From Dyadobacter sp. CECT 9275 (GTDB lineage Bacteria > Bacteroidota > Bacteroidia > Cytophagales > Spirosomataceae): 64,000 nt of DNA. The notes below the pieces were generated by a model. That model made no database searches, was not told the DNA's origin, and saw only the letters and a program-made list of their open reading frames with translations. The stretch lies in assembly GCF_907164905.1 (NCBI RefSeq), contig NZ_CAJRAF010000002.1:2170001-2234000 (forward strand). The letters run 5' to 3'. This document shows positions 62,369-64,000 of the stretch, in pieces. Both the position numbers and the translations under genes were made by a program. Every line of letters begins with the position of its first letter. Position 1 is the first letter of the stretch.

Positions 62369-62701
62369 TCCGGTGCAGATGGATTTAACAAAACGATCTG
62401 TCCTTAACCATATCAGACAATACACCTTCTGGTTCCGTTCTGTTCCTCAAACGAATAGGATGGAGATAGCTGCTTTATAATCTTATCATACCGCTTAAGG
62501 CAGATTGGACGAATTCCCGGTCTTATCCTGTTTATGAAGCAGGATAAGGCTTTTTATGACTTCATAAATTATTTACCGGCCTTGTTTACTATTGCTGCTG
62601 TATGTATGTTTACCATCATACTATTATAACCGTTTCCGGGAAACGCCGTTTCAGGTTTTCTTTGGAATATTTGACCCTCGTTACCATATTTTAAGCCTTT
62701 C
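62369..62701. other. Intergenic region with a terminator hairpin
   Basis: CTTATCCTG (62522-62530) and CAGGATAAG (62540-62548) form a 9-bp stem with a 9-nt loop, then GC and TTTTT, ending the SMP-30 transcript about 150 bases after the stop. The rest should contain the promoter for the membrane protein; no gene is seen. Confidence 0.7.
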
Positions 62702-64000
62702 ATGAAATCTGTCAGCCTAATCAGTAAAATCCGCTCAACTTCGTTTTACCTATTTCTCAAGCAGCGGCTTACCTTTGATCGATTAGTTCTGATAGGATGC
62801 GTACTTCTGTTTTTACCCAAAATTTTTAGTGAACCTACAGGAGCGGGAATGGATGGTTCCTGGACCATGAGCATCAATATGGCGCTGCATAAAGGCCTTA
62901 CTTTTGGGCGGGAGTGGGTTTTCACTTTTGGGCCATTGGGTTTTCTGAGTACCCGACAGGACCTGTATGTTGGCCGGTTACCCTTCCTGATATTCGATAT
63001 CTTCTGTGTCTGTATCCTGATCTATGTACTGAGTTATGCTTTAAAGAAAATCAAAGATCCCGTCAAGTGCCTGGTCATACCCTATCTGCTGGTTATGACT
63101 GCCCATAATTCCGAAATCAACTTTTCTTTATTCACGCTTCTGATTTTCCTCATATTCCATTCCCATACCGAAAAAAGCAACGTATCTCTGCTACTTGCCA
63201 CTTTCATGTCAGTTTTATCCTTTTTTGTCAAGTTCAATCTGGGACTGATTTCCAGTATTGTTTTGTATGGCTATATGTTATACGAGACGGTTTTGGACCG
63301 GGGCAAAGCTAAAAAAAACCTGCTCTTCTTTACGGTACACGTCGTACTTATAGCCATACTTTGCCGGTTTTTGCATGTTGATTTAATCGGCTATATCAAG
63401 GGCGGCCTTCATGTCATCAACAACTACAATGATGCCATGTTTACCTCTCCCTACGATTTCCGACGGTATTTTTATTTCAATGCGGGGCTTGCCATCGTGA
63501 TTATCTTGGCAACGGCGGTGACGGTTATCGGAAGCCTTCCGCTGCTATGGAAAACACGTTTCGACCGATTCATTATTCTTGTTACAATGCTGGCTCTGTA
63601 CCTTGGCTTCAAACAGGGTTTTACACGTTACTCCTCCTCAGGGATGCCTTACTTCTTTTTTTACGGCGCTTTTTTCGTTGGTATTGCCTATCTCTTCATC
63701 GGCCACCAACAATTAAAAAACCGCTTTGGGACCTTGTTCGGCGTTTTCATTTTCATCTCTCCTTTTGTGAGTACCGGACTGGGACTGTCGTTTAATAAAA
63801 TTACATTTCCTTACCAGAATCTCATTTTTCAGAATCCTTCTCAACGCATTACTTCTGAAATAAAAATAAAGGCCCAATACCAAATCGATCCTGCTATAAC
63901 AAACAGAATGAAGGGCAAAACGGTGGATGCATTCCCTTTTGAAATTGCCTATGTACTTTACAACGGACTGGACTATAATCCCAGACCGGCGATACAGTCG
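62702..64000 (+). CDS. Polytopic membrane protein, 3' end cut off
   Basis: An open frame of 433 codons from ATG 62702 to the window edge without a stop. It is very hydrophobic with at least nine probable helices (for example FDRLVLIGCVLLFLPKIFS and RFIILVTMLALYLGFKQGF). Near the edge the conserved-looking YNPRPAIQS after a KTVDAFPFEIAY segment resembles membrane proteins of cell-surface polysaccharide or glycosyltransferase type, but I cannot name the family with certainty. The C-terminal part is missing. Confidence 0.75.
   Translation, partial: MKSVSLISKIRSTSFYLFLKQRLTFDRLVLIGCVLLFLPKIFSEPTGAGMDGSWTMSINMALHKGLTFGREWVFTFGPLGFLSTRQDLYVGRLPFLIFDIFCVCILIYVLSYALKKIKDPVKCLVIPYLLVMTAHNSEINFSLFTLLIFLIFHSHTEKSNVSLLLATFMSVLSFFVKFNLGLISSIVLYGYMLYETVLDRGKAKKNLLFFTVHVVLIAILCRFLHVDLIGYIKGGLHVINNYNDAMFTSPYDFRRYFYFNAGLAIVIILATAVTVIGSLPLLWKTRFDRFIILVTMLALYLGFKQGFTRYSSSGMPYFFFYGAFFVGIAYLFIGHQQLKNRFGTLFGVFIFISPFVSTGLGLSFNKITFPYQNLIFQNPSQRITSEIKIKAQYQIDPAITNRMKGKTVDAFPFEIAYVLYNGLDYNPRPAIQS

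Noticed and set aside
1..64000. tRNA, rRNA, tmRNA, CRISPR array, insertion sequence or att site
   Set aside because: I looked for TpsiC-like segments, regularly spaced repeats, transposase motifs and flanking direct repeats and saw none that I could support; a covariance-model scan would be more sensitive.

Overview
The window reads as chromosomal DNA of a Bacteroidota member, most likely order Cytophagales and close to Dyadobacter/Spirosomataceae. This rests on family content (DUF3276 PUR-type protein, DUF5690, DUF5723, HmuY-type lipoproteins, PorT-like barrels, SprA-era style carboxypeptidase-regulatory TonB receptor, type-2-like IleRS), many SPII lipoproteins, and promoters of the Bacteroidota form TTTG-N20-TAnnTTTG. 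The genus is an inference. No rRNA, tRNA, CRISPR array, insertion sequence or prophage gene was recognised.

Layout. 1-17 kb: tail of an unknown gene, a collagen-repeat lipoprotein, ychF, a DUF3276 protein, an RlpA-like secreted protein, a DUF58 protein, a lipoprotein, radA, a beta-barrel protein, an orphan LytTR regulator, pheS, an ATP-grasp/esterase-like pair, a DUF5723 outer-membrane protein, msrB and a class A penicillin-binding protein. 17-24 kb: an orphan LuxR-type HTH, then a tripartite RND efflux operon (adaptor, pump, outer-membrane factor) on the minus strand. 24-31 kb: an odd GNAT-SRPBCC fusion, then a heme-uptake operon (TonB receptor plus two HmuY-like proteins) with a striking double operator in its promoter, and a DUF1003 pair. 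31-41 kb: a JmjC/cupin protein, uvrB, a nucleotidase divergent from a DeoR-type repressor across a 50-bp palindrome, an SDR dehydrogenase and ileS, whose signature motif is GIHH instead of HIGH. 41-47 kb: an AT-rich two-gene ATPase plus nuclease-like module, a PepSY membrane protein, two convergent L,D-transpeptidases and a DinB/YfiT protein.

47.7-56.5 kb is the most interesting block: seven genes in one direction that look like an aminophosphonate scavenging and degradation island. It holds an XRE-cupin regulator, a PhnX-like HAD hydrolase, a TIGR03364-type FAD oxidoreductase, two paralogous class III PLP enzymes (the second resembling the (R)-1-hydroxy-2-aminoethylphosphonate ammonia-lyase PbfA), a surface lipoprotein phosphodiesterase with a PA14-like C-terminus, and a DUF5690 transporter with an organophosphate-antiporter-like N-terminus. 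No C-P lyase, phnW or phnCDE gene is present in the window, so the logic appears to be surface release, import, conversion to phosphonoacetaldehyde and hydrolytic C-P cleavage.

56.5-64 kb: a small secreted protein, an MhqA/MhqD-like quinone detoxification pair, a Tat-exported Gfo/Idh/MocA oxidoreductase, a GH18 lipoprotein, an SMP-30 lactonase-like protein and the 5' part of a polytopic membrane protein that runs off the end.
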